DNA of 64,000 bases. Origin: an uncultured Paracoccaceae bacterium. Lineage in GTDB: Bacteria; Pseudomonadota; Alphaproteobacteria; Rhodobacterales; Rhodobacteraceae. The notes under the pieces are model-generated. The model did no database searches. It was not told the DNA's origin and worked only from the letters and a program-made list of their open reading frames with translations. The stretch spans positions 62,001 to 126,000 of the forward strand of contig CALSOO010000007.1 of assembly GCA_943787985.1 (NCBI GenBank), in the 5' to 3' direction. Positions within the stretch are counted from its first letter, which is position 1, and each line of letters begins with the position of its first letter. A program made the translations under genes and the position numbers. Positions 54,653-62,589 of this stretch are shown here, piece after piece.

Positions 54653-55045
54653 TTACTCGCGGCAAGAGCCATTGTTCGGCGAGGTTGCAAGCTGGATCGA
54701 GTCGTTCTTATAAAACACCCAGTATTTCTTATTTTCGTCGACGCCGCGGAATGTTCCCAAGTGCCCGTCCAAAAGCCCCGTCTTGAAAACCTTAAATTTG
54801 TGGTAATTCTTACCGTGGACATTGTATCCGGTGATCGTCTGTTTGGAGTTCAGCTTGATGACGCCTTTGTCCGCGGTTTCGAACTTATCATTTTGGTTAA
54901 AGATCAGAATTTTAATCCCGTGTTTGGTGCAATTGGCAACTGCGATCGCGTGGGCTGGGGCTGCCGCGACTGATAATAGGACAGCTGTTAGCGGTGCTGC
55001 GATGAGGGAAAACGCGACTTTGTGAAATTTTGAGAGTGTTGTCAT
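54653..55045 (-). CDS. Small secreted protein, operator-linked
   Basis: The 130-residue product has a signal peptide ending APAHAIA. The mature part is basic and beta-like (GIKILIFNQNDKFETADKGV, KYWVFYKNDSIQLA) with two cysteines. No family recognised. ATG 55045 with AGGA 9 bases upstream is preferred to an in-frame extension to 55084. Operator copy 4 lies 90 bp before the start, the same distance as for the Kazal gene. Confidence 0.7.
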   Translation of the reverse strand: MTTLSKFHKVAFSLIAAPLTAVLLSVAAAPAHAIAVANCTKHGIKILIFNQNDKFETADKGVIKLNSKQTITGYNVHGKNYHKFKVFKTGLLDGHLGTFRGVDENKKYWVFYKNDSIQLATSPNNGSCRE

Positions 55046-55134
55046 AATCTTGGTCCTTAGCTTTGGTTGTGTTTCGCAGGACATAAATCTGTCCCGATAA
55101 CCAAAAGATGCCCTAAAGAGCCAATCGTCCGTTA

Positions 55135-55150
55135 TGAGGCTAATCCCTCA
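55135..55150. promoter_or_regulatory. 16-bp palindromic operator, copy 4
   Basis: TGAGGCTAATCCCTCA reads TGAGGGATTAGCCTCA on the minus strand, toward the 54653 gene. It has one changed base in one arm, as in copy 1. Confidence 0.55.
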
Positions 55151-55190
55151 TTCTGGAGGCGTGCTGATCAAGCCTTCCCCGGAGATCTGA

Positions 55191-55340
55191 ATGACGACGA
55201 AAACAAACATTGCGAAAACCCAATTGACCAAGCCAGAATCAGCACGCTTAAAGTCGCCGCTCCTTTGGTGTCAAAAATTCCACGCCGAGACGCACAGTTC
55301 GACACATCTTCAACCCCTCAGGTTCCTAGAAGCGGTCTAA
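55191..55340 (+). pseudogene. Remnant resembling the N-terminus of a DUF3489-type protein
   Basis: ATG 55191 with GGAG 6 bases upstream opens MTTKTNIAKTQLTKPESARL, which looks like the start of small DUF3489 proteins found beside recombinases. After about 20 residues the resemblance ends, and the frame stops after 49 codons. It is probably a decayed gene. Confidence 0.35.
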
Positions 55341-55396
55341 TTCGTTATTTGGTTGAGTTCGGCCCACGTGGCGACTTGAACTGAGATCATCGATGA

Positions 55397-55492
55397 TCAG
55401 CCGATCAATTGGGCTTCAGCCTTCATGGCATGCTTGTGCTGCCCTGCTATCTCGCTACGTTTCTTGATCAGTCCGAAGATTGTGTGTTCCAT
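55397..55492 (-). pseudogene. Remnant of a recombinase-associated hypothetical gene
   Basis: The minus strand from ATG 55492 reads MEHTIFGLIKKRSEIAGQHK and stops after 31 residues. The opening is the recognisable N-terminus of a longer coiled-coil protein family seen next to site-specific recombinases in alphaproteobacteria. Only the first 18-20 residues match, so it is a truncated copy. Confidence 0.4.
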
Positions 55493-55625
55493 GCGAGGAA
55501 TCTAGCTGATATTGTTGGGTAAATCTTGGTGCGCTTGATATATAAGGCTGGGAAAGGGTCTTAAGCGTTCATTCGAGTTTTGGTGGAGAAGGCCCCCGCG
55601 GATTTGTTTGCCTATCGCTTCCCGC

Positions 55626-57470
55626 CTAGGAAAATTGGTCCATCTGGATGCCAAGCGACTTGGCTTTTGAATAGGCGGTCGTAGGCGCTAGCCCGAGGAT
55701 CTCAGCCGCGCCGGATTTGCCGGAAATCTTGCCCTTGGTCCGACGCAATGCGGCCTCGAAGTTCTTGACTTCCAATTGGCGCAGTTCTTTCTGCGTCAGA
55801 ACGCGGTTTGTTTCCGTCGGTGCATCTAACGGGCCGCTTTGAATGTCGAACCGCAGCCGGCCGCCCTGTGCAAGGATCGCCGTGCGTTCGATCACATTTT
55901 CCAATTCCCGCACATTTCCCGGCCAGTCATAAGATTGCAGCGTTTCGATGTTGGCTTTGGTCAGGGTCATCTTTGGAAGCCGCAGACGCCGCATCGTTCG
56001 ATTGAGATAGTGTCGGGCAAGGTAGGGGATGTCTTCGGGCCGGTTCATGAGGGGTTCGGTCATGATCGGCAGCACGTTTAGGGCAAAGTAGAGATCTTGC
56101 CGGAACCGTCCGGCCCGCACCTCGGCCAGCAGGTCAAAGGTTGTTGTGGCGATGACCTTGGCCACCACGGGAATGTCGGCGCTATCGCCCAAACGCCGGA
56201 AGTGGCCCGTTTGAAGAACGTCGTGCAGGCTGGCTTGCACCTTGGCCGGTAGGGTCGCAACCTCGTCCAGATGCAAGGTGCCATTGTGGGCCATCAACAA
56301 TTTTCCGGTCATATCCCGTGCCGCCCCCGCAAAGGCACCGCGACGATACCCAAAGAGCTCGGCCTCCAGATCGGCGGCATTTTTTTGATCGCAGTTGATG
56401 CGCACAAGGGGGCGGCGGTGACGGTCGCTTGCTTCGTGGATCGCCGAGGCCGTCATGCTCTTGCCCGATCCAGACGGACCGGAGACAAGCACGTGGGCAC
56501 CGCTTTGTGCGGCGAGATCGATTTGTGCGTTCAGCGATTTGATTGCGGGTGAGATACCAACCACACCCGTGTGGGACCGTGCAGATCGGATTTCGGTAAG
56601 AAGGTATTCGTTTTCCTGTTGCAGCTTAACCTTCAGGTCCTCGACCTGCGCCAAGGCATCGCGCAGCTTACGTTCGTTTTCTTTGCGTTCGGTGACATCA
56701 CGAAAAATCACGACAGCTCCGGCCAGCACATCGTGGTCGTAAATCGGGGTCGAGACATATTCCACAAGGATCGGCTTGCCGTCCTTGCGCCAGAACACGT
56801 CATCTTCCACGCGCATGGTTTCATCGCGGCGAAAGGACTTGTAGATCGGGCATTCATGGGCGGGGAAGTGATCGCCGCTGAGATGTTTGTGGTGGATGAT
56901 CGAATGCAATTCGCGCCCGATCAGATCATCTGACGACCAGCCCAACATTTCCTGCGCTGCGCGGTTCACAAATGTGGCTTGTCCTTTTGCGTTGATGCCA
57001 TAGATGCCTTCACCAGCGGCCTCTAGGATCAAGTGGTTCTGGGCTTCAACCTCACGAAAGAAGCCATAGATGTTTTGCCATTGGGACAGGCCCGCGTTTT
57101 GATGCGCCTCTCGTTCCGCTTGCTGGTTGCGACGGTCATGCTCGTCGAGGTCCAGAAAGCTGAGCAGCACCAAGCCCGATTTGAGTTGCACCCCATAGGT
57201 CTGAAGCCGCAAGGCCGCACCCTTTGCGCCGGTCAGTGAGAGGCTGCGGTCCACATACGATCCGAAATGCGCAACGGCATCGAAATACACCACAGCGGCG
57301 GAGAAGTCATTTTTCATCTGGCTAGAGAGGGGCGCAGACAGCGTCGCCTCTCCCAACAGGGCCCGCCCGCCCTCATTCGCCGCGACGACCCTGTCGCTAC
57401 GGGTGTCGACCACGATCGTTGGCATCGGGTGATGGGTGATCAGTTCTGCAGATTCGGTTTCATCAATCAT
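55626..57470 (-). CDS. PAS-AAA+-Fis transcriptional regulator (sigma-54 activator-like, variant GAFTGA)
   Basis: The protein has 614 residues. Two PAS-like domains (the second has GYINAKGQATFVNRAAQEML-type sequence around residues 150-270) and a coiled linker lead to an AAA+ domain with Walker A SGPSGSGKSMTAS, Walker B GTLHLDEVATLP and arginine-finger region VRAGRFRQDLYFALNVLPI. The Fis HTH is at the C-terminus. The sigma-54 contact loop reads GAFAGA rather than GAFTGA, so activation through sigma-54 is uncertain. It is divergent from the cyanate gene cluster across 191 bp that holds two palindromes, so it likely controls that cluster. Confidence 0.85.
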   Translation of the reverse strand: MIDETESAELITHHPMPTIVVDTRSDRVVAANEGGRALLGEATLSAPLSSQMKNDFSAAVVYFDAVAHFGSYVDRSLSLTGAKGAALRLQTYGVQLKSGLVLLSFLDLDEHDRRNQQAEREAHQNAGLSQWQNIYGFFREVEAQNHLILEAAGEGIYGINAKGQATFVNRAAQEMLGWSSDDLIGRELHSIIHHKHLSGDHFPAHECPIYKSFRRDETMRVEDDVFWRKDGKPILVEYVSTPIYDHDVLAGAVVIFRDVTERKENERKLRDALAQVEDLKVKLQQENEYLLTEIRSARSHTGVVGISPAIKSLNAQIDLAAQSGAHVLVSGPSGSGKSMTASAIHEASDRHRRPLVRINCDQKNAADLEAELFGYRRGAFAGAARDMTGKLLMAHNGTLHLDEVATLPAKVQASLHDVLQTGHFRRLGDSADIPVVAKVIATTTFDLLAEVRAGRFRQDLYFALNVLPIMTEPLMNRPEDIPYLARHYLNRTMRRLRLPKMTLTKANIETLQSYDWPGNVRELENVIERTAILAQGGRLRFDIQSGPLDAPTETNRVLTQKELRQLEVKNFEAALRRTKGKISGKSGAAEILGLAPTTAYSKAKSLGIQMDQFS

Positions 57471-57506
57471 GAGGTAGATGATGTGGGTCCGCAGGAGCGG
57501 AGCAAA

Positions 57507-57539
57507 TTACGAAATGCCGTAACTCACGAAAATTCGTAA
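57507..57539. promoter_or_regulatory. Two tandem 16-bp palindromes in the regulator/cyanate promoter region
   Basis: TTACGAAATGCCGTAA (57507-57522) and TCACGAAAATTCGTAA (57524-57539) share the pattern TNACGAAAWNNCGTAA and lie 17 bp apart centre to centre. They sit 37 bp from the regulator start and 123 bp from the cynA start. They are probable operators for the Fis-type regulator. Confidence 0.6.
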
Positions 57540-57661
57540 AAACTGCCCAAAAATTAACCAATAAATTCAATCACAAGCCGCTTTTAAGGCATTCGGTGAA
57601 ACGTCTTCCGCACTGCGGCGCGGCGTGGAAACATGTTGTTAACCAATGACAGGAGACGGAT

Positions 57662-59053
57662 ATGACAATCAAAAGCCTAGGAAATCCCTATTCCGAAAAG
57701 ACCGACCTTAGACACGGTGCGGATTGCGGGTGTGATACCTGCCTGACAGGTCACGGACACGACGCGACACACAAAGAGCCGACCGCAATGTCGTCCGAAG
57801 AGATGATGGAACGGGCGGTCGAAAGTGCGGTTGTCCGGTCCGTTTTCGGCCAAAATGATATCGCGCGACGTTCTTTTATGGGCATGCTGGGGGGCACGTC
57901 CGTTGCGGCGGCGCTGGCGTCTGTCTTTCCTGTCAAACAGGCAGTGGCCAATATTCTGGATGACCTTGGCCCTCCGGAAAAGACGGACCTGAACATCGGC
58001 TTTGTACCGATCACCTGTGCCACGCCGATCATCATGGCGCAGCCCTTGGGCTTTTATGAACGCTACGGTTTGAATGCCCAGGTCATCAAAACCGCCGGCT
58101 GGGCCGTGGCCCGCGATAAATCCCTGTCCGGTGAATATGACGCCTCCCACATGCTAACCCCCATGCCTTTGGCGATGACGATGGGGGCCGGGTCCGTGGC
58201 CGAACCCTACATCATGCCCGCCGTGGAAAACATCAACGGGCAGGCGATTGTTCTGTCCAATGAGCACCTCGACAAGCGTGACCCGAGCCAGTGGAAGGGC
58301 TTTACCTTTGGTGTGCCGTTTGAATACTCCATGCACAACTTCCTGCTGCGCTACTACGTGGCTGAATTCGGACTGGACCCTGATGTCGATATCCAGATCC
58401 GCGTTGTTCCCCCGCCAGAGATGGTCGCCAACCTGCGGGCCGGTAACCTTGATGGCTATCTGTCACCTGACCCGTTCAACCAACGTGCCGTCTATGAAGG
58501 CATCGGTTTCATCCACATCCTCACCAAAGAAATCTGGGAAGGTCATCCATGCTGTGCTTTTGCTGCGCCTTTGTCTTTCGCGACCGAATTGCCAAATACC
58601 TACGGCGCGTTGCTCAAGTCGATCATTGACGCGACGCAATACGCGTCAAATTCGGAAAACCGCAAGGAAATTTCGGCAGCCATCGCGCCGACCAACTATC
58701 TCAACCAACCGGTTACCGTTATCGAACAGGTTCTGACCGGCACCTATGCCGATGGTCTGGGCGAGGTACAGCGCGTGCCCGACCGTATCGATTTCGATCC
58801 CTTCCCATGGCAGTCCATGGGCGTCTGGATCCTGACGCAGATGAAACGATGGGGCTATATCGAGGGCGATGTCGATTACAAAGGCGTGGCAGAACAGGTC
58901 TACCTCGCGTCGGATGCCCGCAAGGTCATGACCGATCTGGGCTATGAAGCACCGACGGAAAACTACAAATCGCATATGATCATGGGCAAGACTTTCGACC
59001 CTGATCAGCCGGAAGCCTATGTCGACAGCTTTGCGATCAAAGCGGGCGACTGA
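57662..59053 (+). CDS. cynA: ABC transporter substrate-binding protein, CmpA/NrtA family (probable cyanate)
   Basis: The 463-residue protein has a long N-terminal region with a cysteine cluster (GADCGCDTCLTGHGH) before a Tat-like signal (DIARRSFMGMLGG). The binding fold follows: LNIGFVPITCATPIIMAQPL, SLSGEYDASHMLTPMPLAM and GYLSPDPFNQRAVYE. This family binds nitrate, bicarbonate or cyanate; the cynS gene downstream favours cyanate. An AGGAG ribosome site lies before the ATG. Its stop overlaps the permease start by one base (TGATG). Confidence 0.82.
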   Translation: MTIKSLGNPYSEKTDLRHGADCGCDTCLTGHGHDATHKEPTAMSSEEMMERAVESAVVRSVFGQNDIARRSFMGMLGGTSVAAALASVFPVKQAVANILDDLGPPEKTDLNIGFVPITCATPIIMAQPLGFYERYGLNAQVIKTAGWAVARDKSLSGEYDASHMLTPMPLAMTMGAGSVAEPYIMPAVENINGQAIVLSNEHLDKRDPSQWKGFTFGVPFEYSMHNFLLRYYVAEFGLDPDVDIQIRVVPPPEMVANLRAGNLDGYLSPDPFNQRAVYEGIGFIHILTKEIWEGHPCCAFAAPLSFATELPNTYGALLKSIIDATQYASNSENRKEISAAIAPTNYLNQPVTVIEQVLTGTYADGLGEVQRVPDRIDFDPFPWQSMGVWILTQMKRWGYIEGDVDYKGVAEQVYLASDARKVMTDLGYEAPTENYKSHMIMGKTFDPDQPEAYVDSFAIKAGD

Positions 59054-59889
59054 TGGAGCTTTTGTCAGAAAATAAACGCGCGGCGATCTGGTCGATTGCC
59101 TTGCTTTTTGTCGGTCTGTTTGTGTGGGAAATTTCGATTTCCGCACAAACGATCAACACAGGCGAGCTGACCGAATACGAATTGCTGACAGGGGCGGGCA
59201 CTGCGAAAGCAGGCGTGCCGCCCCCCAGCGAGGTCGCTGTCAAAGCGTGGCAAGAACTGTCCAACCCGTTCTATGATGCAGGGCCAAACGACAAAGGCAT
59301 CGGCATCCAGATCGGCTATTCGATCTACCGCGTCCTGACAGGGTATTTTCTGGCGGCAATTATCGCGATCCCGCTTGGATTTCTGATCGGCATGTCATCG
59401 GTGGCCTATAAGGCGCTTAACCCGTTTATTCAGGTTTTGCGGCCGATTTCGCCACTCGCATGGATGCCGCTGGCGCTGTTTATCATCCAAGACTCCGAGG
59501 CGTCGGCGATCTTCGTGATCTTCATTTGCTCGATCTGGCCGATGCTGCTGAACACAGCCTTTGGCGTGGCTGGCGTGCGGATCGACTGGGTGAATGTGGC
59601 GCGCACCCATGAACTTGGGGCGTTCAAAACGGCCTTTACCGTGGTGCTACCCGCCGCTGCACCCACCATTGTGACTGGTATGCGGATTTCGATCGGGATC
59701 GCATGGCTGGTCATCGTCGCCGCAGAGATGCTCGTCGGTGGAACCGGGATTGGGTATTATGTCTGGAACGAGTGGAACAATCTCGACCTGACCTCCGTCA
59801 TTTTCTCAATTCTCATGATCGGCGTTGTCGGCATGTTGCTGGACGCGGCCTTTGGTCTGCTGCAGCGGCGCGTCGCCTACGTCGAATAA
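59053..59889 (+). CDS. cynB: ABC transporter permease (probable cyanate)
   Basis: The 278-residue inner-membrane protein has about six hydrophobic segments and the EAA-type loop MRISIGIAWLVIVAAEMLVG, as in nitrate/sulfonate/taurine permeases. A periplasmic segment of about 60 residues lies between the first two membrane spans. It sits between the binding protein (1-base overlap) and the ATPase gene (9 bp), so it forms their membrane channel. Confidence 0.86.
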   Translation: MELLSENKRAAIWSIALLFVGLFVWEISISAQTINTGELTEYELLTGAGTAKAGVPPPSEVAVKAWQELSNPFYDAGPNDKGIGIQIGYSIYRVLTGYFLAAIIAIPLGFLIGMSSVAYKALNPFIQVLRPISPLAWMPLALFIIQDSEASAIFVIFICSIWPMLLNTAFGVAGVRIDWVNVARTHELGAFKTAFTVVLPAAAPTIVTGMRISIGIAWLVIVAAEMLVGGTGIGYYVWNEWNNLDLTSVIFSILMIGVVGMLLDAAFGLLQRRVAYVE

Positions 59890-59898
59890 GGTAAACCC

Positions 59899-60798
59899 AT
59901 GGCAAATTCATTTCTGAGCATCGAAAAACTGACCCAGCGTTATCCCGACGGCAAGGGAGGTGAATTCACGGTTTTCGAAAACGCCAGCTTTGGAATCGAA
60001 AAGGGCGAGTTTGTTTGCATTCTGGGTCATTCGGGCTGCGGCAAGTCAACGATCATGAACATTCTTGCAGGGCTTTCTGAGCCCACAGGTGGGGTTGTAA
60101 AGATGGACGGTTTTGCAATCTCCGGCCCCAGCCTGGATCGTGGCGTGGTCTTCCAGAACTATTCGCTGCTGCCATGGCTGACGGCCCTCAAGAACGTAAC
60201 CTTCGGTGTGGCCGCGCGGTTCCCCGATTGGAGCAAGCAACAGATCGAGGACCATTCGATCGCATTCTTGGACAAGGTAGGGTTGTCGGGCGATGCCATC
60301 CACCGCAAACCCAGCCAATTGTCTGGCGGTATGCGGCAACGTGTGTCGATCGCCCGCGCTTTCGCCAATCAACCCAAGCTGTTGTTACTGGATGAGCCCT
60401 TTGGTGCGTTGGACGCGCTAACCCGCGGCACCATTCAGGAAGAGCTACTCAAGGTTTGGAGCGGTACCGATCAGACGGTCTTTATGATCACCCACGACAT
60501 CGACGAGGCGATACTACTGGCGGATCGCATCTTGTTGATGACAAACGGACCTCTGGCCCGCGTCGCCGAGAGTGTCGAGATCACCATCCCAAGACCCCGC
60601 GTGCGCACCGATATTGTCGAACACCCGAATTACTACGCCATTCGCAATCATCTGGTGCAGTTCCTTGGGAAACGCTCGGCGGAACTGGCCGGCCAGACAA
60701 GTGAGGAAGGCGAGACCCATTCGCCCGAAACTGTTCGCATCGATAAAACGCAAGACGCGGTGGACGAGCAGCCCATATTGCAGGCGGTCAAGACATGA
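59899..60798 (+). CDS. cynD: ABC transporter ATPase (probable cyanate)
   Basis: The 299-residue protein has Walker [17 protein letters not shown]-loop [14 protein letters not shown], signature [15 protein letters not shown], Walker [18 protein letters not shown] and the switch His in MITHDIDEA. It matches the NrtD/CmpD type. A C-terminal extension of about 50 residues ends [15 protein letters not shown] and onward. Its stop overlaps the DUF1348 start as ATGA. Confidence 0.88.
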   Translation: MANSFLSIEKLTQRYPDGKGGEFTVFENASFGIEKGEFVCILGHSGCGKSTIMNILAGLSEPTGGVVKMDGFAISGPSLDRGVVFQNYSLLPWLTALKNVTFGVAARFPDWSKQQIEDHSIAFLDKVGLSGDAIHRKPSQLSGGMRQRVSIARAFANQPKLLLLDEPFGALDALTRGTIQEELLKVWSGTDQTVFMITHDIDEAILLADRILLMTNGPLARVAESVEITIPRPRVRTDIVEHPNYYAIRNHLVQFLGKRSAELAGQTSEEGETHSPETVRIDKTQDAVDEQPILQAVKT

Positions 60799-61274
60799 CA
60801 GACCGACAGCCGCGCCCCCCTCTTCCCCCGTTTAGCTACGACGATGCCGTGCAAAAAGTGCGGATGGCCGAGAACGCTTGGAACGGGCGCGACCCTGCCA
60901 AAGTCGCGCTGGCCTATACGTCTGACACCAAATGGCGCAACCGATCCGAGTTTTTGAACGGGCGGGCCGAAGTAGAGGCATTTCTGACCCGCAAATGGGC
61001 GGCCGAGAACGGCTATCGCCTGATCAAAGAAATTTGGGCCCATAGCGACGACAAAATCGCAGTCCGCTTTTGTTATGAATACCACGATGCTGATGGGCAG
61101 TGGTTTCGCGCCCATGGCAACGAAAACTGGTCATTCGATGCCCTTGGTTACATGGCACAGCGTCACGCTTCGATCAACGATGTGCCAATCCCAGAGGCCG
61201 AACGACTGTTTCACTGGGATGCCCCTGGCCCCCGACCAGATGATCACCCCAGCCTGACAGAGCTTGGGCTGTAA
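60795..61274 (+). CDS. DUF1348 (nuclear transport factor 2-like) protein
   Basis: The 159-residue protein fits the DUF1348/SnoaL-like family: [53 protein letters not shown] and the aromatic [18 protein letters not shown]. The cone-shaped fold usually binds small molecules. It sits between the ATPase (4-base overlap) and cynS (31 bp), so it is likely co-expressed with cyanate use. Its job there is unknown. Confidence 0.85.
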   Translation: MTDRQPRPPLPPFSYDDAVQKVRMAENAWNGRDPAKVALAYTSDTKWRNRSEFLNGRAEVEAFLTRKWAAENGYRLIKEIWAHSDDKIAVRFCYEYHDADGQWFRAHGNENWSFDALGYMAQRHASINDVPIPEAERLFHWDAPGPRPDDHPSLTELGL

Positions 61275-61305
61275 GAAATCAATACAGAAGAAGGACACCA
61301 CACCA

Positions 61306-61758
61306 ATGACCGACATGATGACCAAAGAAGACGTCACAGCGATGATCCTATCGGCCAAAAAAACCGCTGGAATGACATGGGAAGGCATTGCCGAAAAGAT
61401 AGACATGTCGCCTGTCTGGACCCATTCGGCGGCGATGGGCATGAACGCTTTTCCAGCGGAAAAGGCCGCATTGATGGTCAAGGTCATGGGCTTGCCACAA
61501 GAGGCTGAAAGCGTGCTGGTCGAAAGCCCCACCAAGATCTGGGAACAGGCGGTCCCGACCGATCCTTGCATTTACCGCTTTTATGAAATCGTTGGTGTCT
61601 ACGGCCCGACCCTCAAGGCGCTGATCCAGGAAAAATTCGGCGACGGCATCATGTCCGCGATTGATTTCGACATGTCGGTCACCCGGGTCGAAAACCCCAA
61701 AGGGGACCGCGTGAAGGTTGAGATGTCGGGCAAATACCTTGGGTATAACAGCTGGTAA
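61306..61758 (+). CDS. cynS: Cyanate hydratase (cyanase) CynS
   Basis: It converts cyanate and bicarbonate to ammonia and CO2. The 150-residue protein has the catalytic residues R91, E94 and S117, set exactly 5 below the Escherichia coli numbers (R96, E99, S122), in YRFYEIVGVYGPTLKALI and GIMSAIDFDMS. An N-terminal HTH-like domain precedes them, as is usual in the family. AAGGA lies about 11 bases before ATG 61306. It lets the cell use cyanate as nitrogen source and detoxify it; the ABC genes around it supply the substrate. Confidence 0.95.
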   Translation: MTDMMTKEDVTAMILSAKKTAGMTWEGIAEKIDMSPVWTHSAAMGMNAFPAEKAALMVKVMGLPQEAESVLVESPTKIWEQAVPTDPCIYRFYEIVGVYGPTLKALIQEKFGDGIMSAIDFDMSVTRVENPKGDRVKVEMSGKYLGYNSW

Positions 61759-61761
61759 AAG

Positions 61762-62568
61762 GTGATGCAGCACGTTCATCCCAACGACCAAGCCGCAAGC
61801 CCTGTCCATGTGACAGGAGAGGCCGATGTGATTGTGAGCGGTGTGGCCCACAGCTATGTCGCGAGTGACGGTCCTGTCTTGTCTGGAATTGACCTGACGA
61901 TCCGACCAGGTGAAGTCGTCGCTCTTATCGGGCGATCCGGTTCGGGGAAATCAACGCTGCTGCATATCCTTGCTGGATTGATCCAGCCAAGCGAGGGGGC
62001 TGTGCGTATCGGAGGGACGCGGGTCACAAAGCCGTCGCCCCGTTGGATCATGATGTTCCAAGCGCCCTCCCTGTTCCCGTGGATGACTGTTTCGCAAAAT
62101 GCAGCCCTTGGTCTGCGGTATAGCGGGCAATCGACGGGTGTTGAGGATCGGGTCGCTGACGTGCTGTCACTGGTTGCTTTGACCGAATTTGCAGATCGCA
62201 ATGTCCAAGACCTTTCCGGTGGCCAACAACAACGCGTCGCTCTTGCACGGTCCTTGGCCCCGAGCCCCGAAGTGCTGCTTCTGGACGAGCCATTTTCGGC
62301 GCTCGACATGTTCACCCGCCAAGCCATGCAGCAAGATGTGCGCGCGATTGCCAAGCGGTTGGGTTTGACGCTGATCCTCGTAACCCATGATGTCTCAGAG
62401 GCCGTCTTGATGGCCGACCGCGCGGTTTTTCTCAAGTCAGGCGCGGGGATCATCGCAGACGACACAACTGTCGATCTCGCGGACGCCGAGCGCGAACTTT
62501 CCAGCACGGCTTTCAAGACGGAATTGGGCCGTCTCAATGCAATTTACACGACGATGCAATCGTCATGA
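61762..62568 (+). CDS. ABC transporter ATPase, second nitrate/taurine-like system
   Basis: The protein has about 268 residues, with Walker A LIGRSGSGKSTLLHIL, Q-loop MMFQAPSLFPWMTVSQ, signature LSGGQQQRVALARSLA and Walker B LLLDEPFSALDMFTRQ. GTG 61762 and ATG 61765 are both possible starts. It directly follows cynS (3 bp) and precedes its own binding protein and permease, so it belongs to a second transporter distinct from the CynABD set. Confidence 0.88.
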   Translation: MMQHVHPNDQAASPVHVTGEADVIVSGVAHSYVASDGPVLSGIDLTIRPGEVVALIGRSGSGKSTLLHILAGLIQPSEGAVRIGGTRVTKPSPRWIMMFQAPSLFPWMTVSQNAALGLRYSGQSTGVEDRVADVLSLVALTEFADRNVQDLSGGQQQRVALARSLAPSPEVLLLDEPFSALDMFTRQAMQQDVRAIAKRLGLTLILVTHDVSEAVLMADRAVFLKSGAGIIADDTTVDLADAERELSSTAFKTELGRLNAIYTTMQSS

Positions 62569-62589
62569 CCCACAAAAGGAAATGAACCG

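Larger units (their letters stand above)
55046..55625. other. Gap with operator copy 4 and gene remnants
   Basis: This 580-bp stretch holds the promoter of the 54653 gene, operator copy 4 and two short remnants of mobile-type genes (55191-55340 and 55397-55492). The rest, 55493-55625, shows nothing I can support. Confidence 0.5.

Noticed and set aside
55067-55384. 105-codon frame on the plus strand
   Set aside because: It covers an operator and antisense sequence of a signal-peptide gene, and its composition is not protein-like. A shorter frame at 55191 fits better.
57540-57661. Possible sigma-54 promoter ahead of cynA (TGGAAACATGTTGT)
   Set aside because: The GG and GC elements are not at the required spacing and the -12 GC is absent, so it was not annotated.
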